Source: JACKAQ01 sp965227145 (GTDB taxonomy: Bacteria; Calditrichota; Calditrichia; RBG-13-44-9; J075). From it: a stretch of DNA of 64,000 bases. Of the stretch, positions 25,914-34,533 are shown one piece after another. Numbering within the stretch: position 1 is the first letter of the stretch; every line of letters starts with the position of its first letter. The DNA lies in NCBI GenBank assembly GCA_965227145.1, contig OZ245730.1:2294001-2358000 (forward strand), read 5' to 3'. Made by a program: the position numbers and the translations under genes. The notes beneath the pieces are model-generated. The model was given only the letters and a program-made list of their open reading frames with translations, did not search any database and was not told the origin of the DNA.

Positions 25914-28900
25914 TTGCGACAATCCATCACATATTTTTGGCGATTTCATTTGGCACTCATGTTCGGCGTTGCCGTCGCGACAGCAATTTTGTCCGGTGCA
26001 TTGATAGTTGGGGATTCGATAAGCGGAAGTTTGCGCAGCCTGTCGTTGGAACGTATTGGAAATATTGATGTTGCGTTAATCAATAATCGCTTTTTTGACG
26101 AGAAATTGGCTGACAAAATTGGCACATCTGTAAAAACAACTGGCGAGCAACATCTTGCACCTGTAATCTTGGTCACCGGAAATGCCCGCAATAACCAAAG
26201 CCAAACCACCGCAGCGAATGTCAATTTTGTTGGTGCGGATGCACGATTTTTCTCACTTTTCCCCAAAACTGAGGCTCAAACCCCGCTCGACTCGTTATCC
26301 CGAAAAGCTGGTTCAAACCGGATAATTTCTGTTGTAATCAACCAAACCCTCCGGCAAAAATTAAATGTGGACATTGGCGACAGAATTCAAATCGGTTTGC
26401 AGCAGCAAAGCGGCATTCACCGAGAATCCCTTTTTGGCGATAAAAATACCGAACAAGTCATCCAATCCCAACGCGCCCGTGTTGTCGGAATTATTCCCGA
26501 TGACGGGATTGGGCGTTTCGGATTGAATGCAATGCAATCGACACCGCCGAACACTTTTATTTCGCTTGCTGATTTGCAATCAATTTTGGCTCAACCCGGG
26601 AAAGTTAATGCGCTGTTTGGCAATGTTGAAAACAGCGACAAAGCAAAGCAATCACTTGATTTAGCTTTGGTTGAACATCTTTCGCTTGCGGATTACGGTT
26701 TATCGATTTCCAATAAATCCGGCACATTTGTGTTACAAAGTGATGCGTTCGTTATCAACGTAAATCTCGATTCAATTGCCAGAAATACTGCCTCGGAAAT
26801 GCGCGCAAAACAAATGGCGGTTTACACATATCTCGCAAACGAGGTTCGAAATGACAGCCGGAAAATGCCATATTCAACAATTGCCGCACTCGATGTTGCT
26901 GAATCCAGATATTTTGGCGGGTTGATCACCCAAAGCAACGACACGCTGCAACGCATCCCCGAAAATGCAATTGTTCTGAATGAATGGGCGACCGCCGATC
27001 TCGATCCGCAAATCGGCGATTCACTGGCGCTGAGTTATTTTATTACCGGAAGCGCAGCAGGTTTGGATACGGGGGAAACACGGCTGAAATATCACGGAGA
27101 AGTTAAAATTGCCGGATTGGGTGCAAAACCATATTTGACACCCGATTTTCCCGGGATAAATGATGCGCCAAGAATTGCGGAGTGGCACCCACCATTTCCG
27201 GTCGATCTGTCAACGGTTCGGACAAAGGACGAAAATTATTGGGGAAAATATCGTGCGTTACCCAAAGGCTTCGTTTCTTCGGGCACCGGCGAGCGTTTAT
27301 GGGCGAACCGTTTTGGCAAGCTAACGGCACTGTGGTTGCGGCCGGAAAATGAGGCAACAGCCAATTTCGAACAGGAATTTAACAAAACATTACTAAAAAA
27401 TATCAAGCCAGAAACAGAAAATTTTGTCTTTCAAGATATTCAAAAACAATTGGTTACGGGTTCTTCTGCAGCTACGGATTTTAACGGCTTGTTTATTGGA
27501 TTCAGCCTTTTTTTGATCATCTCCTCTGCATTGTTGATTGGATTGCTGTTCCGGTTGTTCGTTGAAAACCGCAGCCGGGAAATCGGAGTCCGGTTAGCGA
27601 TGGGATTTACACCAGCCAAAATCCAAAAAAATTTGTTAACCGAAACAATGTGGAGCGCCGTCAGTGGCGGCGTTTTGGGTTGCGCACTCGGCGTTGGTTA
27701 CGCCGCGCTTTTGATTTATGGATTAAAAACCATTTGGGCAAACGCAACCGGAACACAACTATTGTCGTTGCATGTCACTTCGCTCAGTTTTGTTGTAGGA
27801 TTTTGCGGCGCAACTCTGGTCGCAGCCATTGCTATTTGGCGGACGTTGCGGAAAATCAGCCATCAATCTCCGGTTAGCCTTGTTAACAATGGTATTTTTG
27901 ATCGCAGTGCAACAACAGGCCGGCGACAGCCTCAAAAAGTAACAACAGTCACCTTTATTTTTGCTCTTTCAATTATTGCTTGCGTTGTTTTTGGAATTTT
28001 GGCGGACCCACGGCAACAGCCAATTTATTTTTTCATTACCGGCGTATTCATGCTTGCAGGCGGCGTTTACTGGCTGAATGTAGGTTTGCAAATCTGGCAT
28101 CGAAAACAGCGCCATTCGGAACGGGCATTTTCGCTCATTGAGGTTGGCATTCGAAATAATTTACGGCGTTCCGGCGGGAGCATGTTGAGTGTCGGATTGG
28201 TTGCCAGCGCCGTATTTTTGATCGTCGCAGTAAGCGCTAACCGCAAGGATTATCAACAAGATACGGTAGAAAAAAAATCCGGTGTCGGTGGGTTTTCGTT
28301 GATTGCTGAATCGTCGCTACCCGTATTCCAATCGCTGCAAAACAGTGCCGGACTGTTTGATTTGGGATTCTCTGACCGCGAATCGCAGTTGTTGCAAAAC
28401 AGCGATATTGTTTCGCTGCGACTACTTCCCGGCGAAGATGCCAGTTGTCTCAATTTGTATAAACCGGAAAAACCGAGAATTTTGGGCGTTCCTGCGGATT
28501 TTGTTTCGCGTGGCGGATTCTCGTTTCAATCTGCCCAAAACGATGCGGAAAATCCGTGGCAATTGCTCAATCAACCGTTGGAAAACGGCGTCATCCCGGC
28601 AATCGGCGATGCCAATTCTGTTCAATGGATTTTGCATTCCGGGCTCGGGCAGGATTATCAAATTACAACTTTTTCGGGCAAAACCCTTACGTTGCGATTT
28701 GTTGCTTTGTTGAACACGAGTATCTTTCAAAGCGAAATCCTGATCGCAGAAGATACGTTTCAGAAGTTATTTCCCGAAATTGCCGGCTACCAATATTTTT
28801 TGTTGAATCCAGCCGCCGCAAAGCAGGATTCAGTCAGAATCGCAATTGAATCTGCGTTAACAGATTACGGCGTCGATGTTGTTTCAACCACGAAAAAATT

Positions 28901-29309
28901 GGCGGAATTCCAACGGGTTGAAAATACCTATCTTTCCGTATTTCAAATACTAGGCGGTTTTGGTTTGCTGCTCGGCACAATTGGATTGGGTATTGTTCTG
29001 GTGAGAAATGTGCTGGAAAGACGCGGTGAATTTGCCGCAATGCGCGCGTTCGGCTTCCGGCAACAATTGCTCAGAAAAATGCTCGTTACGGAAACCTTGA
29101 TGCAAGTTATTTGCGGGATGATCATCGGTGTTCTGGCGGCGCTGGTGGCAATTATTCCACAATTATTGGCGCGGTTTGATCAGGTGCCGTGGCTGAATTT
29201 GGGATTTACTCTGATTTCGATAGTTGCTGTAGCTGGGATTGTATCGGTTGTTGCGGCGTTTCGCGCTCTGAAAATTCCGCTTTTGCCGGCGCTCCGGTCG
29301 GAATTGTAA
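25914..29309 (+). CDS. Large FtsX/MacB-type ABC transporter permease
   Basis: The 1131-residue membrane protein has two permease halves. A first helix (about 10-33) precedes a periplasmic MacB-like region (about 40-490). A first FtsX core with three helices follows (about 510-650; FIGFSLFLIISSALLIGLLF, NRSREIGVRLAMGF), then two extra helices, a second periplasmic region and a C-terminal FtsX core (about 1000-1125; ILGGFGLLLGTIGLGIVL, RGEFAAMRAFGF). Such proteins work with a LolD/MacB-like ATPase in lipoprotein or peptide export or cell-surface signalling, but no ATPase gene is adjacent. The start is TTG 25914, after AAGAGAA, because the protein begins directly at the first helix. Confidence 0.88.
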   Translation: MRQSITYFWRFHLALMFGVAVATAILSGALIVGDSISGSLRSLSLERIGNIDVALINNRFFDEKLADKIGTSVKTTGEQHLAPVILVTGNARNNQSQTTAANVNFVGADARFFSLFPKTEAQTPLDSLSRKAGSNRIISVVINQTLRQKLNVDIGDRIQIGLQQQSGIHRESLFGDKNTEQVIQSQRARVVGIIPDDGIGRFGLNAMQSTPPNTFISLADLQSILAQPGKVNALFGNVENSDKAKQSLDLALVEHLSLADYGLSISNKSGTFVLQSDAFVINVNLDSIARNTASEMRAKQMAVYTYLANEVRNDSRKMPYSTIAALDVAESRYFGGLITQSNDTLQRIPENAIVLNEWATADLDPQIGDSLALSYFITGSAAGLDTGETRLKYHGEVKIAGLGAKPYLTPDFPGINDAPRIAEWHPPFPVDLSTVRTKDENYWGKYRALPKGFVSSGTGERLWANRFGKLTALWLRPENEATANFEQEFNKTLLKNIKPETENFVFQDIQKQLVTGSSAATDFNGLFIGFSLFLIISSALLIGLLFRLFVENRSREIGVRLAMGFTPAKIQKNLLTETMWSAVSGGVLGCALGVGYAALLIYGLKTIWANATGTQLLSLHVTSLSFVVGFCGATLVAAIAIWRTLRKISHQSPVSLVNNGIFDRSATTGRRQPQKVTTVTFIFALSIIACVVFGILADPRQQPIYFFITGVFMLAGGVYWLNVGLQIWHRKQRHSERAFSLIEVGIRNNLRRSGGSMLSVGLVASAVFLIVAVSANRKDYQQDTVEKKSGVGGFSLIAESSLPVFQSLQNSAGLFDLGFSDRESQLLQNSDIVSLRLLPGEDASCLNLYKPEKPRILGVPADFVSRGGFSFQSAQNDAENPWQLLNQPLENGVIPAIGDANSVQWILHSGLGQDYQITTFSGKTLTLRFVALLNTSIFQSEILIAEDTFQKLFPEIAGYQYFLLNPAAAKQDSVRIAIESALTDYGVDVVSTTKKLAEFQRVENTYLSVFQILGGFGLLLGTIGLGIVLVRNVLERRGEFAAMRAFGFRQQLLRKMLVTETLMQVICGMIIGVLAALVAIIPQLLARFDQVPWLNLGFTLISIVAVAGIVSVVAAFRALKIPLLPALRSEL

Positions 29310-29442
29310 ATTTTGGTGCAACAATAAACCTCACTGCGCACACCGTTTCTGCCAAATTCTCTCAAGACTTGCTAAAATCTTCCGATTTTTGATATGTATA
29401 AAAGGATTTTTTCATTGAAAAGGATTTCAAAGGAGTTTTATC

Positions 29443-30504
29443 ATGCCGGCACCCACAGTGTACCTGGTAAATTCGGATACATATTTTCTTGAACAAATGC
29501 AACGGCGGTTGCTTCCCAATGGTATTCACGTTGAGGAACAGGATTTGGCAGAATTGCCGAAGCTGTTTGAACCGCGCTTTCAGGAAGATTGCGTAATTCT
29601 GAATGTTGATATGAGCAACGTTCACCAACTCATCCATCACAAAATATTCGACCTTCTGCACCAAAAACCGCATCCCGAAATGTATGCGCTCGTTTACGAT
29701 GAAAGCTTGACAAAAGTGATCAATAATCACGCAGGTGATGAAATAAAGACCTTTGGTGCAAATATTCTGCTCGAGCGTTTGGTGCTTAATCTGCTCACAA
29801 ACCTGACCAACCTGCGATATCAAGAAGGAGATGTTGATTACCAATTGGTGATGCACGGTCATTTATCTGAGCTTGCGTTACCGAAATTGATTGAATATCT
29901 GCAAAAAAGTGGTTTCACCGGTCGGGTTTCTATCGAGGTTTCAGCGGATCAGGAAGGAATGCTTCGGTTTTGCAACGGGAAACTCCGGAAAATTGTCCAC
30001 CAGGATTTTGCCGAACAGCAAGCACTCCATTTTTTGGCGCTGAACGGTATGCAATATCGAGTGGAACAGGAGTTGGTGAACAGCCGCGCATTAACGGCAC
30101 ATCTCGCAGATTCTCGAAATAGCGCCGCAATTTCACTGAATGACCTGTTGACGGACGTTTTTTATTTTATGCATGAAGAATTTGAGCGAATTATCCGCCC
30201 GGAAGCTATTCAACGTGTGGTTGAGGATACATTCCTGATGTTCGGAAATTGGGAAAAAGACGGTTTGTATTTTCTTTACAATCCTGAGTGGCAGGAAAAA
30301 TTGCAAATTGTCGGTGAAATTCAGTCCTATCAGGTCAGCAATATTCTGGAAATGTATGAAACGATTTTCAGTGATTTGTCCGGCAAAACCAACCTCAACA
30401 GCTTTGATGAATTTATAAATTCACTGAGCGAAATTAAGCCGTATATGATGCAAATGCGTCAATTGCAGCCATTGTTGGCTAATGAAGAAATCAATATGCT
30501 GTAA
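29443..30504 (+). CDS. DUF4388 protein with receiver-like N-terminus
   Basis: The 353-residue soluble protein has an N-terminal region (1-125; PTVYLVNSDTYFLEQMQRRL) shaped like a receiver domain but without a clear phospho-acceptor aspartate set. A DUF4388 (PATAN) domain follows at about 135-240 (HGHLSELALPKLIEYLQKSG, FTGRVSIEV, GMLRFCNGKLRKIVHQD). The C-terminal 110 residues are helical and unassigned. DUF4388 proteins are linked to signalling in gliding, predatory and photosynthetic bacteria. AAAGGAG precedes the ATG. It is a single gene upstream of the FMN riboswitch, with no obvious partner. Confidence 0.75.
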   Translation: MPAPTVYLVNSDTYFLEQMQRRLLPNGIHVEEQDLAELPKLFEPRFQEDCVILNVDMSNVHQLIHHKIFDLLHQKPHPEMYALVYDESLTKVINNHAGDEIKTFGANILLERLVLNLLTNLTNLRYQEGDVDYQLVMHGHLSELALPKLIEYLQKSGFTGRVSIEVSADQEGMLRFCNGKLRKIVHQDFAEQQALHFLALNGMQYRVEQELVNSRALTAHLADSRNSAAISLNDLLTDVFYFMHEEFERIIRPEAIQRVVEDTFLMFGNWEKDGLYFLYNPEWQEKLQIVGEIQSYQVSNILEMYETIFSDLSGKTNLNSFDEFINSLSEIKPYMMQMRQLQPLLANEEINML

Positions 30505-30575
30505 CCCTTTCGGTTAACTCCGCCAGAATTTCTCACAACACTTGATTTAGGCAGTGTGCGAATGTAACTTTTGAC

Positions 30576-30716
30576 GATCTTCGGGGCAAGGTGATCCCGC
30601 CGTATGGCGGGAAATTCCTGACCGGCGGTTAAAGCCCGCGACTCCTTCCGGTTTTCCGGCAGGATTGAACCGGTGAAATTCCGGTGCCGACGGTACAGTC
30701 CGGATGGAAGAAGATC
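30576..30716 (+). promoter_or_regulatory. FMN riboswitch (RFN element)
   Basis: All conserved blocks of the RFN aptamer are present in order: the closing stem GATCTTC/GAAGATC, CGGGGCAAGGTGATCCC, ACCGGCGGTTAAAGCCCGCGA, a variable arm, CCGGTGAAATTCCGGTGCC, and GACGGTACAGTCCGGATGGA. It lies 131 bases upstream of ribD and should lower rib gene expression when FMN is abundant. The plus-strand orientation matches the operon. Confidence 0.97.
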
Positions 30717-30725
30717 GGACTTAAG

Positions 30726-30804
30726 TTGCGCTGTCATCTGATTTCAGGTGATTGCAATGAATATTTTTGCTGAGAGATAGCGCAGCTCCGCCATTCTGCA
30801 TCTC
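30726..30804 (+). promoter_or_regulatory. Candidate expression platform of the FMN riboswitch
   Basis: Two hairpins follow the aptamer. The first pairs TCATCTG (30734-30740) with CAGGTGA (30745-30751), extended by TTGC/GCAA, and is followed by TGAATATTTTT, so it could terminate. The second pairs GAGAT (30774-30778) and GCAG with CTGC and ATCTC (30796-30804). The switching mechanism cannot be decided by eye. Confidence 0.5.
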
Positions 30805-30847
30805 CCCGAAGAAAATACAATAACTACTTGTTTTTAGTGGAATTACG

Positions 30848-31999
30848 GTGGAAAACGTTATCTACATGGAGCGCGCACATTTTCTCGCAAAAAAGGGTGC
30901 GGGTTATACATCGCCAAACCCGATGGTTGGCGCAGTTTTGGTAAAAAACAACGAAATCATCGGTGAAGGATATCATGCGAAATCCGGTGAATTTCATGCG
31001 GAAATTGCGGCAATCGAAAATGCCACATCACCAGTTCGCGGCGCGACGTTATATTGCAATCTGGAACCGTGTTGCCATCAAACATCGGAAAAGCGCACGC
31101 CGCCATGCACCAACCGGATCATCCGTGAAGGCATTAAAAAAGTTGTAATTTCCACTTTGGACCCAAATCCACATGTGAGTGGCAGGGGAGTGGCGACGTT
31201 GCAAGCGGCGGGAATTACGGTGGAAACCGGGTTGCTCGCCGAAAAAGCTGCGCTGCTCAATCAGGCTTTTTTCAAATTTATCCAGACCCGCCAACCGTTT
31301 GTTCACCTCAAAATTGCTCAATCGCTGGACGGCAGAATTGCCACAGCCAACAACCACTCGCAATGGATTACCGATGAAACTGCGCGCTCACGCGTTCACG
31401 AATGGCGGAGCCAAAACGACGCGATTTTGGTGGGCGCAAATACCGTCGAAATGGACAACCCAAATCTGACACTCCGGTTCGCGATGGGCAAACAACCGTT
31501 GCGAATTGTCGCGGATAGCCATTTGCGTATCTCCATGAATAACAATCTGTTACAGGATAAATTCCGGCAGTTGACACATGTTTTCACCACAGCCAGTCAC
31601 AATGCGGAGAAACGCAGGCAGATTGAAGCCACCGGCGCGAATGTGCACGTTATTGCGGCAGATCCGACCGGAAAAACAGATCTTTCCGCGCTTTTGTTTG
31701 AACTCGGCAAAATGCACGTAACTTCGCTGTTGGTTGAGGGTGGTGCGGGATTGTACTCCGCATTTATCCGGGAGGCATTATTTGATAAACTTTCGGTTTT
31801 TATCGCGCCGCTGATTATCGGCGACGGCGTTTCTGCAATCGGCAATTTGGAAACAGCGACAATCGACGATGCATTGCGACTGGAATTTCCGCGAATCGAG
31901 CAGATCAACGGGCAAGTGCTTTTTGAAGGCTACCGAAACCTGGCTGAAACGCTTGGCGATATCGCCAGATTTGCAGCATCCGAAAAAAGTGTGATTTGA
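30848..31999 (+). CDS. ribD: Bifunctional riboflavin deaminase/reductase RibD
   Basis: The 383-residue enzyme performs the second and third steps of riboflavin synthesis. Residues 1-145 are the zinc deaminase (SPNPMVGAVLVKNNEIIGEG, FHAEIAAI, LEPCCHQTSEKRTPPC). Residues 150-370 are the NADPH-dependent reductase (LKIAQSLDGRIATANNHSQW, LLVEGGAGLYSAFI). The zinc loop PCCH...TPPC is about three residues longer than in most homologues. The start is GTG 30848, which aligns with the family N-terminus; ATG 30866 would cut off the first strand. Expression should follow the FMN riboswitch. Confidence 0.96.
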   Translation: MENVIYMERAHFLAKKGAGYTSPNPMVGAVLVKNNEIIGEGYHAKSGEFHAEIAAIENATSPVRGATLYCNLEPCCHQTSEKRTPPCTNRIIREGIKKVVISTLDPNPHVSGRGVATLQAAGITVETGLLAEKAALLNQAFFKFIQTRQPFVHLKIAQSLDGRIATANNHSQWITDETARSRVHEWRSQNDAILVGANTVEMDNPNLTLRFAMGKQPLRIVADSHLRISMNNNLLQDKFRQLTHVFTTASHNAEKRRQIEATGANVHVIAADPTGKTDLSALLFELGKMHVTSLLVEGGAGLYSAFIREALFDKLSVFIAPLIIGDGVSAIGNLETATIDDALRLEFPRIEQINGQVLFEGYRNLAETLGDIARFAASEKSVI

Positions 32000-32061
32000 T
32001 AAACTGTTGATAATTCACAACTAACGTCATAAATATTTTCATAAAAAAGAAGAGACAAAAC

Positions 32062-32652
32062 GTGTTTACAGGACTTGTTGAAGAAATCGGCGAAATCGGC
32101 AGCGTCGAAACAATTGACGGTGGCGTGCGTTTCAAAATCCTGGCCCAAACAGTGCTTTCGGATTTGCAAATCGGCGATTCGATCTGCGTTAGCGGCGCAT
32201 GTTTGACGGCTGTTGCAGTGAACAAAACGCATTTCGCGGTTGAAGCTGTTGGCGAAACGCTGGAAAAAACCTCGCTCGGCACGATCGGCAGCGGTTCCCG
32301 GGTAAATCTGGAACGGGCGCTGGCAGCCAGCGGGCGATTCGGCGGGCATATCGTTCAGGGGCATGTGAACGCAACCGGTGTTATCAGCCAATGGTTTCAG
32401 CGGGGCGAAAATTGGTTTCTGGAAGTTGAGCTACCGCAAACGCTGATGAAATATGTTATTTTGGAAGGCTCAATTTCTATCGAAGGCATCAGCCTGACGG
32501 TGGCAAAATTAAACGGTAATCGTGTTGGGATAAACATTATTCCGCACACAGTTGTTGCGACCAATCTCGGCTTCAAAAAGGTTGGGGAAACGGTGAACAT
32601 CGAAGTGGATGTGCTGGCAAAATATGTTGAAAACATACTGGCACATCGCTAA
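32062..32652 (+). CDS. ribE: Riboflavin synthase, alpha chain
   Basis: The 196-residue product has two tandem lumazine-binding barrels. The first begins MFTGLVEEIGEIGSV and holds DSICVSGACLTAV; the second begins GGHIVQGHVNATGVI and holds EGSISIEGISLTVA. It dismutates two molecules of 6,7-dimethyl-8-ribityllumazine to riboflavin. The start is GTG 32062, certain because MFTGLV is the invariant N-terminus. It lies 62 bases after ribD. Confidence 0.97.
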   Translation: MFTGLVEEIGEIGSVETIDGGVRFKILAQTVLSDLQIGDSICVSGACLTAVAVNKTHFAVEAVGETLEKTSLGTIGSGSRVNLERALAASGRFGGHIVQGHVNATGVISQWFQRGENWFLEVELPQTLMKYVILEGSISIEGISLTVAKLNGNRVGINIIPHTVVATNLGFKKVGETVNIEVDVLAKYVENILAHR

Positions 32653-32671
32653 CGGCATAGGAGTAAGTGAA

Positions 32672-33931
32672 TTGAATTCTAATAAATCGACATCAGAAAA
32701 CGGGCATATCGACAGCGTTTTTGTGAATGCTGAAGAAGCGATCCGGCGGTTTCAAAATGGCGAAATGCTGATTTTAACCGATCACGAAAAACGTGAAAAC
32801 GAAGGTGATTTTGTGATTGCCGCTGAGTTCGCAACGCCGGAAATGATCAATTTGATGATCACCCGCGGGCGCGGACTGGTTTGCCTTTCCATTACTGCTG
32901 AACGCGCAAAAGCGCTGAATTTATCGCCGCAGGCGACGGATAACACAGCGTTGCACAAAACCGCATTTACCGTGAGTGTGGATGCGTTGGAAGGCACAAC
33001 TACCGGTATTTCGACACATGACCGATCTGTGACGATTCGGAAAATGATCGATTCTAATTGCCAGCCGGAGGATCTCGGTCGTCCCGGGCATGTGTTCCCG
33101 TTGGTTGCGAATCCCGGTGGCGTGCTGGTTCGTCCCGGGCATACGGAAGCGGTTGTCGATCTCGCCAAAAGCGCTGGATTGTTTCCCGCCGGTGTACTCT
33201 GCGAAATTCTCGACGATGACGGCTCGATGGCTCGTTTGCCCCGTTTGGAAAAACTGGCTGCGGAATTAAATTTAAAAATTTGCAGCGTTGAAGATTTGAT
33301 CCAGTATCGCTATAAAAATGAAAAACTGATCCACCGGATTGTCGATGTTCAATTGCCAAGCTCGCTCGGCGATTTCGATTTTTACTATTACGAAAGTTTG
33401 GTCAATCCGAACGAATTTCACGTTGCGTTGGTAAAAGGCGAACTTTCGGAGATGAAGAATCCGTTGGTTCGGGTGCATTCCGAATGCCTCACCGGCGATG
33501 TATTTGGCTCGATGCGCTGTGATTGCGGCGATCAGCTGCATCAGGCGCTTGAAGAAATTGAAAAAGATGGCAGCGGAATTCTGATTTATCTGAAACAGGA
33601 AGGCCGCGGAATCGGGCTGAAAAATAAAATTCTGGCGTATCGGCTGCAGGAAAAAGGAATGGATACCGTCGAAGCTAACAATGCGTTGGGATTTGAGGCG
33701 GATTTGCGAAACTATTGGTTTGCCGCTCAAATTTTAAGCGATTTGGGTGTCCGCAACATCCGTTTGCTCACCAACAATCCGGATAAAATTACTGAATTGC
33801 AAAAATACGGTGTCGAGGTGGTTAAACGGGCGCCCATCGAAATCACCCCAAATCGCGTAAATGAGCGCTATTTGCGCACCAAAGCGGAGAAATTGGGACA
33901 TATTTTGCACGCCAGTTTTCACGAAGTTTAA
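32672..33931 (+). CDS. ribBA: Bifunctional DHBP synthase / GTP cyclohydrolase II
   Basis: The 419-residue fusion supplies both precursors of riboflavin. The N-terminal half makes 3,4-dihydroxy-2-butanone 4-phosphate (LTDHEKRENEGDFVIAAEF, HDRSVTIRKM, RPGHTEAVVDLAKSAG). The C-terminal half is GTP cyclohydrolase II with the zinc site CLTGDVFGSMRCDCGDQL and the catalytic QEGRGIGLKNKILAY. I chose TTG 32672 because GGAG (32660-32663) is ideally spaced; an in-frame ATG at 32609 lies deep inside ribE. Confidence 0.95.
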   Translation: MNSNKSTSENGHIDSVFVNAEEAIRRFQNGEMLILTDHEKRENEGDFVIAAEFATPEMINLMITRGRGLVCLSITAERAKALNLSPQATDNTALHKTAFTVSVDALEGTTTGISTHDRSVTIRKMIDSNCQPEDLGRPGHVFPLVANPGGVLVRPGHTEAVVDLAKSAGLFPAGVLCEILDDDGSMARLPRLEKLAAELNLKICSVEDLIQYRYKNEKLIHRIVDVQLPSSLGDFDFYYYESLVNPNEFHVALVKGELSEMKNPLVRVHSECLTGDVFGSMRCDCGDQLHQALEEIEKDGSGILIYLKQEGRGIGLKNKILAYRLQEKGMDTVEANNALGFEADLRNYWFAAQILSDLGVRNIRLLTNNPDKITELQKYGVEVVKRAPIEITPNRVNERYLRTKAEKLGHILHASFHEV

Positions 33932-34008
33932 AGCGTAGCTACTCAAAAAATCGCTTTATTGTATTGTGCAAATTGATTAAACTTTTGAACGAAACAGGAG
34001 ATCACAGA

Positions 34009-34476
34009 TTGAATATTCACCGGGGCATATTGGACGGAAGCGGGTTGAAAGTTGCCATTATCGTTGGAAAATTCAACCAATTTATCTGCCAAAGCTTGGT
34101 TGACGGCGCGGTTGACTGTTTGGTGCAGCACAAAACCAGTGAATCGGACATCGATATTTTTTGGGTTCCCGGTGGATTCGAAATTCCGCTGGCTGCCAAA
34201 ACTGCTGCAAAAACCGGAAAATATGATGCGATCATTTGCCTCGGCGCTGTCATTCGCGGCGCGACACCGCATTTCGATTTTGTTGCCGGAAATGCTGCAA
34301 GTGGCATCGGCGCAGTTTCGCTGGATGCAGAAATTCCGGTGATGTTCGGGATTATCACCACAGAAAATATCGAGCAGGCGATCGAGCGTGCGGGAACCAA
34401 AGCAGGAAACAAAGGTTGGGATGCTGCGCTCTCCGCGATAGAAATGGTGTCTGTTCTGAAAAAAATTGCAAACTAA
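34009..34476 (+). CDS. ribH: 6,7-dimethyl-8-ribityllumazine synthase
   Basis: The 155-residue protein forms the icosahedral or pentameric lumazine synthase. Motifs include KVAIIVGKFNQFI, VPGGFEIPLAAK, CLGAVIRGATPHFDFVAG and PVMFGIITTENIEQAIERAG, with the catalytic histidine in TPHFDF. The start is TTG 34009, preceded by AGGAG at 33996-34000; no in-frame ATG exists upstream. It is the last gene of the riboswitch-led operon. Confidence 0.96.
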   Translation: MNIHRGILDGSGLKVAIIVGKFNQFICQSLVDGAVDCLVQHKTSESDIDIFWVPGGFEIPLAAKTAAKTGKYDAIICLGAVIRGATPHFDFVAGNAASGIGAVSLDAEIPVMFGIITTENIEQAIERAGTKAGNKGWDAALSAIEMVSVLKKIAN

Positions 34477-34533
34477 AATGAGTCAAACCAAAGTTATTTC
34501 TTAACTTAACTACAATCGATGATGAGGAATTAA

